DNA of 64,000 nucleotides from Luscinia megarhynchos (lineage: Eukaryota; Chordata; Aves; Passeriformes; Turdidae). Positions 1 through 23,840 of the stretch are shown in pieces. Within the stretch, counting starts at the first letter, position 1. Each line of letters begins with the position of its first letter. The notes below the pieces were generated by a model. It did no database searches. It was not told the origin of the DNA and worked only from the letters and a program-made list of their open reading frames with translations. A program made the translations under genes and the position numbers. The stretch covers positions 20,777,820-20,841,819 of the forward strand of contig CM067569.1 of NCBI GenBank assembly GCA_034336665.1, written 5' to 3'.

Positions 1-2697
1 ATGTGGTCAGCAGCAGACTACAGTTAAAACTACAGCATGCAGTGCTTGTTCTAAACCTACATCTGATGCAGAAAAATTTATACAGGAAGTGGGAGTGAAA
101 AGTATGCCACCAAAGCTGAAAATCTGCTTTCTGTTCAAGCCATGGTATTTGTGCTCTGCACTTCTGCAATGGGCAGAAAATCATCATTTGCCACAAGTAA
201 GACCAGATGCTCTTACCTCAACCAGAACTATACAAGGTGAGGAAGTGAGTGGAACTAAAACTACAAGTTTCCTGCATAAGGAGCAACATATGACAAGTAT
301 GCTGGTCACAATGGTGAGGCCACCAACCAGACAGTGACCAGCACAACAACTGTCCCAGCAGCCAATGGGCCAATGCTGCTCCAACAAGCAAACAGACATG
401 GCAAAAGTCTACACTTCTAATGGGATGCAGCACCCATTATAGTAGGGCAAGCATGTAGAAAATCCTACAACAGAAGTGTTAAGGATGTCCTACAAACATA
501 CACAGACCATTACACACTCTGTCTTGTCCAAGCTTAGCACTGGGGGAAACAACTTGTATTTTTAAAAGTCTGTATTACTGAGCAGAAGAGTAACTCAAAA
601 CAGGAGCTTTAATAACAAATACATTACTTATTTCTGAGTTTTAACACTTACAGAAATGAGGACTCAAAATTCATACCTGAAGGTAGACACCATTTAGGGA
701 AAATGGGAAACTTAAACACTTCTCCTGGGGGCCCCTCAGCCCAGGGTGAACATGAGCAATGCACCTCATGGACAACACTGGGGTTCACACTGCAAAGCCA
801 GACTGCTGTAACACTTTGGAGGGAGGAAGCTGCATACAGACTCTTGACTGCTGGTCTCCAGTGTCCTGCAGAAGCAGTGGTTTCCAGAGGACAGTCTCAT
901 TCACCATGAACAGAGAACACCATGCTCTCTAATATACCTTTCATTTATCAAAGTATTCAATTACACATACGAGGAACAACAAAGGGATGAAGAAAAATAA
1001 ATCCAGAATTATCCTTTACACAGAGGAAGACATTGTGCACTCCATGAACCAAATACCACAAGCCTTCTATGGAGCTGGAAGGTTCTAACATACAGGGTCT
1101 CCTTGCAACTACATCACCAGGAAGTGGTGCCTCAAGATTTACACGTACATCCTTTGTCCATTTTTTAAAATATTTTAACCCAAGATGTGACACTCCCAGA
1201 AGGCTTGTTAGAAATCAAGAATCCTAAGAAGAAAGCAATTTTTTTTCTAGATAGGTAACAAAACTATGTAGGCATATTGATGCCTGCTGTTTTTCCAATT
1301 ACTTCTCCTCTGCCTCACCAGGATTTTGAAGCAAGCACCTGTTGGTTTTCATTTCACAACATTTGGGACAATCCATTCTTATTCCACTGGAATTCTACTG
1401 TAATGTTTTAAGTATCAAGAGATGCAACAACTCTAACACACTTGCTGTATTAGTGTGCATGTATTCAATGCATGTCTTTACAAGAGGCAGGCTGGTGCAA
1501 TGGCCAAAAGCTCACTCTTGCAGGCACATTTCAAAGACAAGAATCCTATGGCAGAAACAGCATTTTCACAGAGCTTTTTGATCAAAAACAAATCAAACGC
1601 CAAAAACTGGATGTCAATAGGGCAGAATACTGCAGAACTGTAAGAATGCATGTTTTATTAGAGCAGTCCCCAAAACGAACAACTCTTCTGAAAACACTTC
1701 TTTTTCCAGCAGACTGCTTGTATTGTGACCCTCTGAGAACAATGCCTCATTAAAATGGAAAAGGGCTCAGAGAGCAGGAGAGAACAAGTGTGCTGGTCCT
1801 ACAGTGTGAATGTCAGCCCCCCAAGCATGGGGAGAATGAAGACTACCCACAGTGCTAAACCAGGAGATGAACTCTTCCACCTAAGAGCTGTGGAGAAAGG
1901 TTTGACTTCAAAGGAAAATGCAAGCAAATAAACCCAACTCTTCTTTTCCACATGGAGGACAATTATCCTTCAGAACAGTTAGAGGAGACCATGCTCTAGC
2001 CTGTAATTGGCTCTCTCCAGTATCAGATGGTAAAGGGCTGCTGCCTGCAACAACAGAGCCTTGGCAAGGGACTGTGTGACCTCCAGTAGTAAATGATGAC
2101 CAGGCAACACAAAGTGACACTGAAGTGGGGAAAAAATAATTTCCTTCAGAAGGAACAGGAGAGTGCCTCAACTTCAGGCACATGAACTGAACTTTTACAC
2201 AATCCTCAGTTTCCATTCTGTCCAAACATGAATATTTGGAGGCTCCTCCTTCCCCACCCTTCTTCCCAGCTCAGCCTTCAGCATCTGTCCAATTGAGTAG
2301 ACCAAAAAACCTGGGTCTGCTGGATATATCATCAGTCAGTCACAATTGCTCTATGCAATTTTCACAGTCAGAGGCACTGAACAGAACAGATTAATTAGAG
2401 GCATGTGTCACAACTGAGCAAGTCCTTGGTCTTTTTAATCCAGTGTTGACCAGTTCTCCATACATCACAAAAAGGGGGAAAGGAATTCCTGCTGCTGCAA
2501 CAGTGCACTTAGCTAGTTATGCATGAAAGGAGCCCTAAGATCCCCCCCAGGGTTCCATAGGAGGACACTGATTATAGCAATCCCAGCCACAGGACAGGAC
2601 TGTGGTTTTACCCTGGAAGGGGACAGGCGCCAGAGAGAGTGGCTGCCTTCTGTTCAGATGATGGGAGAGACAGTGAAATGGCAAAGCAGTAACTTAC
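1..2697 (-). other. CAMK2G: CAMK2G intron 13 (5' part)
   Basis: Sequence after exon 13 to the window edge. No linker exon (KRKSSSSV-like, PQSNNKNS-like or EPQTTVVHN-like) could be read on the minus strand. An unassigned 111-codon open frame runs on the plus strand from position 2 to 337, but I do not recognise it. No other structured feature was seen. Confidence 0.75.
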
Positions 2698-2738
2698 CTT
2701 CACTCCATCTGATTTCTTGTTCAACAGGCTTTTGGCAG
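2698..2738 (-). CDS. CAMK2G: CAMK2G exon 13: start of the variable linker
   Basis: A 41-base exon encoding the end of A316 then AKSLLNKKSDGVK (to K329), ending on a codon boundary so that phase-0 cassette linker exons can follow. SLLNKKSDG identifies gamma; delta has SLLKKPDG. Mammalian gamma as I remember it reads SDGGVK, so this copy is one glycine shorter with the frame kept. The acceptor is CTTCTCTCCACAG and the donor is GTGAAG followed by GTAAGTT. The next exon, often KKRKSSSSV-like or PQSNNK-like in vertebrates, was not found by eye in the remaining 2.7 kb. Confidence 0.95.
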
Positions 2739-5230
2739 CTGTGGAGAGAAGCAGAAGTAGGTCAGATTTTGGTTTCAAGACTATCTTCTCTCTCTCTTCC
2801 TCTCCCCCCAACTTCCCTCAAAAATTCACAAAACTTCAGAAGGACAACCATCCTGGTAATTCCTCTCTAGCAGCAAGAGACCTGGAAAACAGGACAAGCC
2901 ACTCACCAAATTCATCCTGATAGCAGAGGTCATCTATCCTATCTATTGTTCACCTATTCAGCCAAAATACTACCACTTTCACCACCTCAAGAAGACCAAG
3001 TCTCAAATGGCAATTTGGAGCTTCTCTGTCAATCCTTCACACACACTGTGACCCCACCCAGAAGTATCAGCAGTTACAGGGGGAAAAGCTTAAGAAACCT
3101 GATTTTTGCAACAGGATAAAGGCTGAACCTGTAAGTGCAACCATTCACATAAAAACGTGGTTTATAAAGGGGGTGCTGATAACACAGAAGCCTTCTAATT
3201 ACTGTTATTCAGTTTCTCTGGAGACAGCTGGAGAACTAAAAGAAAGGGACTGAAAAAGTGCAAAAGGCAGCATCTGAAAACTGTTAAAAAAGGAAGAATG
3301 GCAAAAGAGACAGGGAACTAGGCTGAATTTCTTCATTGAAAGATGAAGATGCCCTGCTGTGCTCAATTGGAACAAGTGGCACTGCTAATGAAACCAGGAG
3401 AATGAGAAGCACAGAGAGCCCACAACAAATGCCTGGCACAAGGCACACTTGGAGTGATGGAGGAGCTGCTCCATCTATTGCAGCAAAGTGGTACATTAAC
3501 AATGACTGTCAATAGCAAGACCCCATCTACAACTCCAACAGATATAAACTATTTCTTGTCTACTTATGAAGAATGCATTCAGTTCTATAAACTTCTGTAA
3601 ACAGCATGCAAGACAGCTACTGTACCTACACATGCTATGGCTCTCCTAAGCTGCTGCTGAGAAGTTTATGGGTCTGGGCACCTGGGTTTTAGGTGCAGCA
3701 AAGACGAGGCCCAGAGAAAAGGCAAGTCCTAAGACAATGCTCACATGACTGTTGAAATGTTGGAATGTTCCATTCCCAAAGACAAACTGAACAACTTGCA
3801 CAGAGGGCTCAGTCTCTCTAGAAGCAGTAACGTTAGACAAAAAAGTTTTTTGCAATACCTAAGCAACTGTTCCAATCTTATGTCAACCACATTTTCTACC
3901 CTTCCTTCCCTACAAGACCCTACAGACATGGATTAACTACACAATATTAGCTGAGTTGATGCAAATGACTACAGCATCTCCTCCCAACAAAGATGTGGCA
4001 CCCCATATAAGCTTACCAGAATCTTTGAACTGACTTCCTAATTCTACTCTCTAGTGCAAATATAAAGATAGATTACAAATTTGTTTTCATTACAGCTCTT
4101 AGAAGCCAAGAACTTTGGAAGAACCTCATGCAGAGGTTTTCTGAATTTGATGTGCCAAAACACAGTGCTCCAATGTGCACATATGAAGGTGGGCAAAGCA
4201 ACTCATCTGCCCTGCAACAGTCTCTTTTCTGAGCGTACATATTAAAGCATGGCAAGGCTACAAGAGAAGTTCTTGCCACCTTGAAGGCATGACAATTGAT
4301 TCCACATTCAAGTGAGAAGGAGAATAATGTGATTGTGGGGTCAAAAGGGGTCCAGCACTCATACCACACATGCATCAAGGCATCTCACACTGCTAGAAAC
4401 AAGAAACTATTATGACCTTACAACACTTCAGAAGGAGTAAAGGATTCTGCAACTTAGCAAATATGCCAAATGGGACATCCTCAAAGAGAAAAAAAACCCA
4501 AAACCACCGTAAGAGAAACAAAATAGTACCACCATATGTTCTGGGAACATCCCAGAGACAAGCAGGGAAGCAACATTTTTCACACTTTTTGCAGTTTTCC
4601 CACAACCTCACATTTGTCTTTGTGGACAGAAGACAGCTAAAATCATGTTCTACAACGTTAAAGCAAATTCAGCTGAGAGTCCCTCTGTGCAGCCCAGCAC
4701 TCTGTAATGTTAATCCATGTTCTCTGGTGCAGCCTGCCCATCCTGCCTCCTCTCCTGGCTGTACCTATGCATGGCACACACTGCTCTCCCACAGGCCTGA
4801 CAGCATCCCAGTACTGTAGAAAGAAACCTGGTCTGTGGTGTATTTGGTTCATGTGGTTTATAAAGACAGCTGGAGAGTCCATGAAATGCATTTATACACA
4901 AAGATGACTCAAGACACCTCAGACACCAGGGAAGCATGCAGGCCTACCCACAGATCAACCTGTACAAGTTACAAGATGAAATAAAAGGGGACACGAGGAA
5001 TTTCTGCACAAGCAACAGACAAGACTTTCTGTAACAATAATCCTTTAAGAAGACAGGAAGATTAGCAGAGACAACAGGAGGGGAAAGATCCAGAGACACA
5101 TGCAGGCAGATTCTTTAGTGTTCCTGAAAGGGTCTTGTGCCAATGCTCTACTGTTTTCCAGACATGAGGTGCTAACATTATTTTTTTCTATCTTTCCCAT
5201 CTCCTCTACATGTTAAAGGGATTAAATATT

Positions 5231-5254
5231 CTCTTAACTTCTAGAAGTTAAGAG
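5231..5254. repeat. 24-bp perfect palindrome with HSE-like core
   Basis: Twelve-base arms with no spacer: CTCTTAACTTCT followed directly by its reverse complement. The centre TTCTAGAA (5239-5246) matches the nTTCnnGAAn heat-shock-element unit, and the same TTCTAGAA recurs at 5258-5265. Palindromicity is seen directly; function as a heat-shock element or as an intronic RNA hairpin is inference. Confidence 0.6.
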
Positions 5255-6604
5255 TTCTTCTAGAATAAAGAAATACGAAAGCTGCTAACCCAGTAACTTA
5301 AAAACACAATTCTGTTCCTGGCCTAACAAGACACTCTGAAGAGAAACACAAAAGGTCTCTCCTGCACATATCCCCCCTCTTCTCACATTTCTCAGGTCTG
5401 GCCTCCATATAAACAGCCTAGGCTCTGGACCATGCTCCCGGCAGAAACACAAATCCCTAAAGCTGAACTCATTAGCAATAAACACCAGACACTCTGGATG
5501 TAGCAGAGCCAAGGGGGGACTGAGGAGGAAATACTCACTCCAAAGACACCACAGTGCCTTCCTCACTGCCAGCCCCTCTCCTCCTCTTCCAGAGAGAGCA
5601 AGCCTTCATCCAGCCTGTCCCTGCGTTTGCCCTGTCCTCAGCTGCCAAAACTCAGTTACATTTCTCACTTCAGTTAAGCTTCCAGAGAGTTCTTTTTTGG
5701 GATGCAGGAAGAACACTGAGGCTGCTTTTATTAACTGACTACCTTATGATGCTAGTCTTATAAACAAGCCAAGTTCTGCTTTCTAAACACAAGCATTTAT
5801 ACCTGAAGAATTCTGGACTTAACTGAGACTTGATAAAATAAAAACTGTTTCATACCAACACAGAATTCCCAATGACACAGAGTTGCAGCCAATCAGTCTC
5901 ATATTTTCCGTTCAAAGAAAGTCATATTAACTATTTCTCAACTCGATGTCACTTCTGGGGTGATCACAAAAAAGCCAGTCATAAGAGGCACTTTTGGCTA
6001 CCATGAATGCAGACTAACTTCAAGAATATCTATTCATTAAGGACAAACACCACAATAAAAAGTATTCACAGAGTTTTCTTGAACTTCAGAGAGAAGAATG
6101 TAGAAGAAATTAATAATTTACATCCACTTTTGATGATAAATTAGACTCTGGCTATAGTGATAAACACTTAAACGCAGTAATGAAATCCATATCACTCTAG
6201 GAAGTTGCAAATGGAAGTTACTAGGAGAAATCCACTACTTTGGCAGGTCCACACTGTAGCAGTTGAGCACCATTCACTAAAATCCTTACTGTTTCTTAAG
6301 AGATTTCGTAGATACAGAGAAAACACTTTAAAACATTTCATTTTTATTAAATGTGACTTCATCTTCTGCTTGGGGAATGTGGTTTCCAGTGATGCTACAC
6401 TTATTTAGACAAAGCTCTGCAAATACCTGTAATACTACCTCTGTAATAATTTCCCTTCCCCTCCACATTTTCATACCTTTGGATTCCTACCAGGAGATAC
6501 ATATTTCTGGTCCTGAATCAATATCTACCTAACACAATACAGTAGAAACTTCATATATATTACTCATTTCAGTTAAAGAAAAGAACTTAAATTTCAACCT
6601 GAGT

Positions 6605-6646
6605 ATAAATATATATGTATATGCACACACACACACACACATACAG
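6605..6646. repeat. Microsatellite, (AT)n followed by (CA)n
   Basis: A TATAAATATATATGTATATG run leads into about nine CA dinucleotides (6624-6641). An ordinary intronic microsatellite, likely length-polymorphic. Confidence 0.9.
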
Positions 6647-7989
6647 AAAATAGCAAAAATTCAGTTTCACGCTTCTGGAAGGGAGGTATAGCAAGTCAGC
6701 AAAATATTTCAGTACCACCTCAGTATTTGCATTATTTCTCTCCCTCGCTCTTTAGTCAGTTAAAAAATGTCTTTGTACAGGTTGCACTAAATATGCACAG
6801 GTATATTAGGGCCTTCTTTATTTAGTTAGAAAGAACTCTGCTCCTTGAATCAGCCTCCAGTCTCACTTAACCTCACCTATCTAGCAAAAAACCCAAACCT
6901 GCACATTTGAGTGTTAATAAGGATCTGTAGGGACATGTAACTAATTCCAGTTATTGTCACACTCTGCCATAATAGCTCCCTCACAAAACTGACTTGAGCA
7001 AGCAGTGACAATAACCCAGAAAAAAGCTCAGCATCAGTTAAAAATAGAGGTTTTAGGCATTAGGCTTAATTACCTGCAATGTCTGTCTTAGGATCTATTT
7101 TGAATACAGGACTTGTGCTGAACCATGTGGTAGAAGTGAATTTCACAGTGCGAAAATTTGTTGTACAGCTCCCCAAATTAACAGTTGCAACCCACTCAGG
7201 AAAACAGTACTAAGAATTTGCCATAGTCATTTGTAAACTGTGTATAAAAATTAGCTTATGGAGAAGAGCCACTTGTCAGCATTTTGTGAAGATGGCTGCT
7301 CCTAAGAGGAAAACGAGCTTTTTTCAATTCTTTTATTCACTTTATAGCAAGCTTATTTACAGAGTTTTACCTATATAAATGAGTCCAAGCACCCTTAAAT
7401 ATTGCAGGAATCTCTAAAAACCTTGCCAACTCTCTTCTAGTAATAAATTTACATTTACTTCTCAGAAGATGATTTAGGAGTCTCTTGCATATGATCTAAT
7501 CAGTTTATGTACCCGACTGCACTTCTGTATCCTGTAAGTGAATGGAGATCAGATTAGTGCTTGCTTGGATCATCTGAACATCCAAAGCCTCAAGTGAACA
7601 GCCAAGTAATCCTGTGTGTACCCTGGCGTGACCCTAACAATCCTACAGCAAAACTTAGATTGCATTGTTCTCTCTTGCAGCTGAATTAACACCCACCAGA
7701 GTGTGGAGAGAAGCTACAAATCCCTTATTGTAACCAGGTTTCAACTCCTGACTTATGATGATAGGAGTGCAGTTGTACCTGCTCTTAACAAATAGCCTAC
7801 AGATGGCCTGAGATGCAATTTTCTAAAAGAACCACAAACAGCCAATATTAAATGGCTGAATATATCATAACTGGGGAAATGAACCGGATATCCTTTAACT
7901 TAGCTGGCCTGGGGCAAAAGGCACATTGAAAGCAACAAATTACTCCCAAAAGAACAAAAGAAAAATTACTCAACAAAAGGAAAGAAACG

Positions 7990-8031
7990 TGTGGTTTGGG
8001 TTTTTTGTTGGTTTTTTTTTTTTCTTTGTAA
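7990..8031. repeat. T/G-rich low-complexity tract
   Basis: The plus strand reads GTGTGGTTTGGGTTTTTT then GTTGG and a run of about 12 T. It resembles, on the opposite strand, the A/C-rich tract at 21278-21360. No flanking transposon was recognised. Confidence 0.7.
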
Positions 8032-10596
8032 AAAGCAATAATTTTTGATGGGCTAAAAAGAGAGAGTGCTGCTATAGATTCTTTAGGAATACAATATGGA
8101 GTGAAGGAACTCCATATTACAACAGAGGAGACAGTAATGACAACAAGATTCAGGGAGACTTCTCATATTTCCTGCAGATAGTACAATCATGCCTAATTAA
8201 TTGATACTGAGGTCACATGAGCCTTCATTTTCCTCTTTGTTCAAAACACCTGTAAAAGAAGCTTTTAGGAGATCTCATCCCCAGGCAGGAAGAAGCTTCT
8301 CTCTTCATAAATCTAGTTCCCTGTCTGCTGGGAATGGGACTTTTAAAAACCCACAAAAGAGTGTCACCCAATTAGAGAAAATGAAAACCCCTTAAGGGCT
8401 TTAGGGAAAGAAACAATTATTATTGCAGAATCCTTCAAGGGCAGTTAGATGCCTCTCGTGGTAACAAATCTCTACCCAATGTTCAAACACAAATCTTTTA
8501 ACTTATTAGTTTCAGTTAGCATGCATTTCTTCTTTAATTACAGCAGAGGTATCTACTTCAGCTGAGGCCAACAGTTGTAAAAAATAATTACAATTCAATA
8601 TGCAAAACACAATTGCAATTAAAAAAAGGTCAAGCTCATATTACACACAATCCTGCAAGGAGAACAGGAGTAGATGATCTCACCCCTCTAAAAACACGTA
8701 AAAATGAAAGGAATTGCTACTGTCGACAGAGACTTTGCATCTAAATTCACAACATCTCTCTCTGGACAGTTTTTCTGAGTGTCTCACACTTGGAGTCACA
8801 GTGTATATTCAAAGCAGAACTCAGTGACACTGCAAATCCTGCACTCACTGTGGGCCACCTAGGATTTCCTTTTCTTCAGCTGTTAACTGAAGTGGATCCA
8901 GCAGCTTCAGCCCTTGACACAGAGAAAAATGAGTAGAGCAGGCTTTTTCCTCCTCAGTACTAGCTCAGGGATTAAGTGGATGTATAGGTCACACACCATT
9001 AAGGAGAACCCTTCTCTCTGGCATTTCATGTACTCAAAATCTTAGCTGTAAGAGGTTTTCTTGCACTTCTGCAGCTTCATTAAAAGTGACAACATTTGCA
9101 CATTAAAAATTAATCTAAAACTTCTGTTTAGAAAAAAAAAATAAAACCCCTATTTCAGAATAATCAATTAGTGAAATAAAAACAAGCTGTGTAAATAGAA
9201 CAAAAACAGTTCACACCAGCAGAAGGCCCAAGAAAATGTTTAGCTCTGTATAGGCCTATGGAAGTCCTGTCTTTGTGCCACAGCTCCTCAAACAGTTATT
9301 TCAGAATCAATTTCAGAAAACAGAATTTTTAAGTCCTGTAATAGCACAATTGTGGGACAGATGAATGGATAAAATCACTCTGTCCCTTTAAGGCAAATCT
9401 ATGAGAAATGCAGTAAAAAGAAAATGCTGTAGCCACAAGTAATGCTGACATATTGGCACAGGTCCACCTAAAAGAACCAAGAACAAAATGGATGTTGCTG
9501 AGGGTTGGCCCTTAACTGTGGCATGGTTTCACATAACGTTTTTTTATATCACCATACAGAAGGTTAAAAACACTGCCTTGAGTTCACAGGAGAATGTATG
9601 CATGAATGTGGACTTTGAATGCTAGCATGCTAATTTCACAGAGGTTTTCATTCCAATTACAAGTTTACTGTAACACCATCCAGAATGTAAGTATTGGTAT
9701 CCACCATTAGTAAATGGCCAGATGAAATTAATACACTTCCACCATCACATAAACCATACAGCAGACTTCCACTTGAAAGCAGCTGTAGTCAGGTGCAATA
9801 AAAATCTGACTCATGCATTTAATGATTGCTCTTTTAAAAGAGAAAGAGAATTACAAAGAGGGTAAAGAAAACAAAGTTCCCATAAACCAAAAGCACTTAG
9901 AAATAGAGGTTTTCCACCCAAATGAAAATGAACACAGAGAAGACTGCGTCACCTAGGTGTGCTGAGCCAAGATAATAATCTTCCAAAAAGCATGGATTTA
10001 CATGTTGAGATTTGCATTTTCAGTAAATGCACTACGTAATGCAGTTGGGTGGGAGCCAGACTACCAGCTATTAAATTTAAAAGGATGAAAACCACTTCTG
10101 AGACTCCAAGAAGGAAAACTAATAGCTAGCTACTTCAGACCCATTTTTGATGAGTCAAAGTAATACAATACCCAAATCACTCCTGTCCCTATTCCCACCA
10201 ATATTACTTCCCTGTCCCTGCCCCAGGTCTGAAGGAAACACTCCTACCTAATAAGAGCTCTTCACTCCTGGTTTATGATGTGAAAGCTAATGATACCAGC
10301 TAGAATTTCTCACAAGTAATTTGCTAACAAAATATCATCAGATGTTTATGGAAGCTGACTTTACTTCTGTTTTGTACCAGGCTACAATACCAGAATACAA
10401 AATGTGCTCCTCTCCAAAAAAATAATTTCCTATTTCACACTGGTCATCAGCTCAGGCAAAGTGATCACCATTACACCATGATGAACTGAAAGCATGTTAC
10501 ATCCTCTCCCAGTTGACCCCAAAATCGGTTAAAATATTTTCCAGCTCTTTCACACAAAACAAAGCCAAGGAAGGGATGGGAACATTGAGGACTTAC

Positions 10597-10639
10597 CTGA
10601 AAAATTCCGAGACACAAGCATTGTTGTGAGGATTGCACC
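10597..10639 (-). CDS. CAMK2G: CAMK2G exon 12: calmodulin-binding segment, T306/T307
   Basis: A 43-base exon encoding GAILTTMLVSRNFS plus one base of A316. It completes the calmodulin-binding helix. T306 and T307 are the inhibitory autophosphorylation sites that block calmodulin rebinding in the family. MLVSRNFS is the gamma form, with valine-serine where alpha and delta have alanine-threonine. The acceptor is CTTCCCCACAG and the donor is TTTTTCAG followed by GTAAGT. Intron 12 downstream is 7.9 kb. Confidence 0.97.
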
Positions 10640-21449
<10,810 letters not shown>

Positions 21450-21522
21450 CTTCAAGTCCCTGTGCACAATATCATGCTGGTGAATGTGATTCACACTCTC
21501 CAGTATCTGATGAATACAGTGG
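21450..21522 (-). CDS. CAMK2G: CAMK2G exon 6: catalytic loop HRDLK
   Basis: A 73-base exon encoding the end of S114 through K138. It holds alpha-E and the catalytic loop VHRDLK, with catalytic base D136 and K138. The [15 protein letters not shown] stretch is the gamma form, where alpha and delta have a CH..NGI-type sequence, so this exon is one of the best paralogue discriminators. The acceptor is TTATCTTGCAG and the donor is TTGAAG followed by GTAATG. A U/G-rich tract begins about 90 bases downstream in the intron (see the entry at 21278-21360). Confidence 0.97.
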
Positions 21523-22774
21523 CTGCAAGATAAAAAGGAGAGACACATAAAATTATGCACACACATTTAACATCTAATCTCATCCCAGAACTATTTCCCT
21601 GACCAGTGGATGCTACAGCTCAGCACCATTGCAGCTGAACAACCCCAGCCCCCCAGCAACAGGATGCCAAACATCCTCTCTGTAGCAGGACCACAAAGCC
21701 TCTTTCCTACCTCCCATCATTTCCTTCCTTCCCTTCCCACCATACTAAGCCTCTCACTTGTTCCCTCAGCCAGCAGTGCCCACCCCACACAGAACAACCA
21801 AAGCATGTGAGTATCTTCAAACAGCAGCCGAAATTGTGCAAGCAAGACCAAATTGCTCCAGGAAACATTCCACTGCTAGTCCTGAGCAAAGAATAAACTT
21901 TGGGAGAGCAGTAGCCTCCCCCAGCAAATTCAGGATGACGACGCCTGGGCGCCTGCCAGTTTGCAAAGCTTTCAGAGCAGCATCTCAAGCACTTTATATA
22001 CACAATGTGCACACACACCCGCTTGCTGGGTGCCTTTTAAGTACAGATCCCACTTAAGGGGTTAGTAATCTGAAAAGCAGACTCATTCCGTTAAGTGCAG
22101 TGTGCTGCACTCCCCCAGCTCACAAAAAACCCTGTCTCTGCCATTCCTGCTGCTGTAAACCACAGGGACAAAACCAAGATGTTATTTACACCTGTCGCAT
22201 AATGACAGCACAATTAACCCATGGGTAAGATTCCAGGTTGGAACCTTCTCTTCCACTAAACATTTACTTGACTCCCAAGGGTGAATGTGGAATGGAGTAG
22301 GGATTTTGACAACTATGGCTGTGCTGTAAGCATGCAGATGTGGACAACTCAGAGAGGTCTATGTCCTCACTGTAGGATCTCTCAGACCCTTCACTGACTT
22401 CTGCAAATGTCAGAGGAACGAATTTGAAATTAGTCAAGTATCTGAGGGAAGGAAAAAGGGCTACAGGAAAAGATGGGAAGAGGGTGAGGAGAGGAAGAGG
22501 AGAGGAGGTGCAGCACTGTGTATTTGCTACCCCCACCCCTCTGGAGCTGGCAGTATGATCCTCAGGGTCAGAATCCATGAAAACCTCCCTGCTCCCAAAA
22601 CAAAAATGTATAATTAGAACAGAGCTGAGTCTGAGCGAGAGAGATTTTCTGGCCAAAAATGGCAAAAGTGTGAGGTGTCCCAGGCGAGCCAAACACGGCA
22701 GATTGGCACAGACCTCGCTCCCTCGCTCTCTCAGACTGCTCTGGAATTCAGCACAGCATGGGGAGAGAAAGGGA

Positions 22775-22895
22775 GGAGTTTCACTCTGTCATTTTGTGGG
22801 CACTTGGAGACCTGACCAGCTGACAGTCAGAGGGCTGAGCACCCTAAGGAGGGCTCACAGAGCAACAGACAGTCCTCCTTTTCCCCTAACCCTGC
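22775..22895. repeat. Copy A of a diverged local repeat pair
   Basis: It shares the exact 20-mer CTGACCAGCTGACAGTCAGA (22812-22831) with copy B at 23764-23783. Looser similarity extends on both sides (CTCTGTCAT before; CACAGA and AACAG after). The family is unknown. Confidence 0.5.
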
Positions 22896-23734
22896 CATAA
22901 TTTTCCTGAGCAGTGTCAGTCACTGACAGCTTTTGAGCACTTCAGGGAACAGGCACTGGCAAGAGGAACAGTGGAAGGATTATGATTGATAACCTCAAAA
23001 CTTCCCAACTTCAAGGCAGAGTGGCATGACTGACTGTGTATCCATCTGAGATGCTGTGCCTACAAGATCTGTACACCCCACTGAAAACATCTATAGGGCT
23101 CTCAGACCTCTCTGCCAGGAGCTCCAGCAGAGCTGATGAGTTCACTGGCCTTCCCAATCAGCAGATGGCTCCTGGCAGAACATGGCAGTGCAGTGCCTCA
23201 TTTGAAAGCCTGCAGTGCTGTGAGTGAGCCATGGGGAAGGGCAATAAGTGCCTGCAGACTCCATTAGCAAGTACCTACACCAACACCCCAGGCCATGCTC
23301 TCTTTCATTCCTAGCACTCAGGATCATCACCCTTAAAGTACTGCCCACCAAGCCCAACCTGCCACAGTACCCACTACTTCCTTCTTATCCTCTCTTCTCA
23401 TGGCTCCCCTGATTTCTGCTTCAGAAAGGGTTAGTATGGGATGAGAACATGACTGCAGAATAAGCAGGGTGAAATGTCACCACTGGGCCACTCTCAAGCC
23501 GTACAAAAGCAGAACAGGAGTGGCCTAATCCCAGCTTTGATTCCAGATGCTGCATGTCCGCAGATGGATGGGTCAGACAACACCCTCAGCTACTGCTGCA
23601 CTTAACACCCACACTGAATAAACAGGGACAAACACGTGCCACTTCAGGGAACTCACACGTGGGAGAGAGGGGACATATTCAGGAACAGAAGGGCATAACT
23701 CTAAATCTTTTTAGCATTAAAATATGAAGGTTGC

Positions 23735-23840
23735 TCTGTCATATTATGCTTTCCATCACTGCACTGACCAGCTGACAGTCAGAAAGGGCTTCCACAGAAA
23801 AACAGCCTCCAAAGCCCCCTCTCCTCACTGCCCTGTAAAC
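23735..23840. repeat. Copy B of a diverged local repeat pair
   Basis: The same orientation and the same 20-mer as copy A, about 950 bases away within intron 5. It may be a local duplication or two insertions of an unrecognised dispersed repeat. Confidence 0.5.

Larger units (their letters stand above)
2739..10596 (-). other. CAMK2G: CAMK2G intron 12 (7.9 kb)
   Basis: A/T-rich intron between exons 12 and 13. It holds a 24-bp perfect palindrome (5231-5254), an AT/CA microsatellite (6605-6646), a T/G-rich tract (about 7990-8031) and a short inverted repeat at 8093-8118. I see no exon, RNA gene or recognisable transposon. Confidence 0.8.

Noticed and set aside
2090..2190. Possible C/D-box snoRNA (ATGATGA near 2093, CTGA near 2187)
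   Set aside because: No adjoining terminal stem and no good C' box; it is also antisense to the host gene, whereas intronic snoRNAs normally lie in the host sense.
8093..8118. 10-base inverted repeat AATATGGAGT with a 6-base loop
   Set aside because: About one such hairpin is expected by chance when loops up to 20 bases are allowed.
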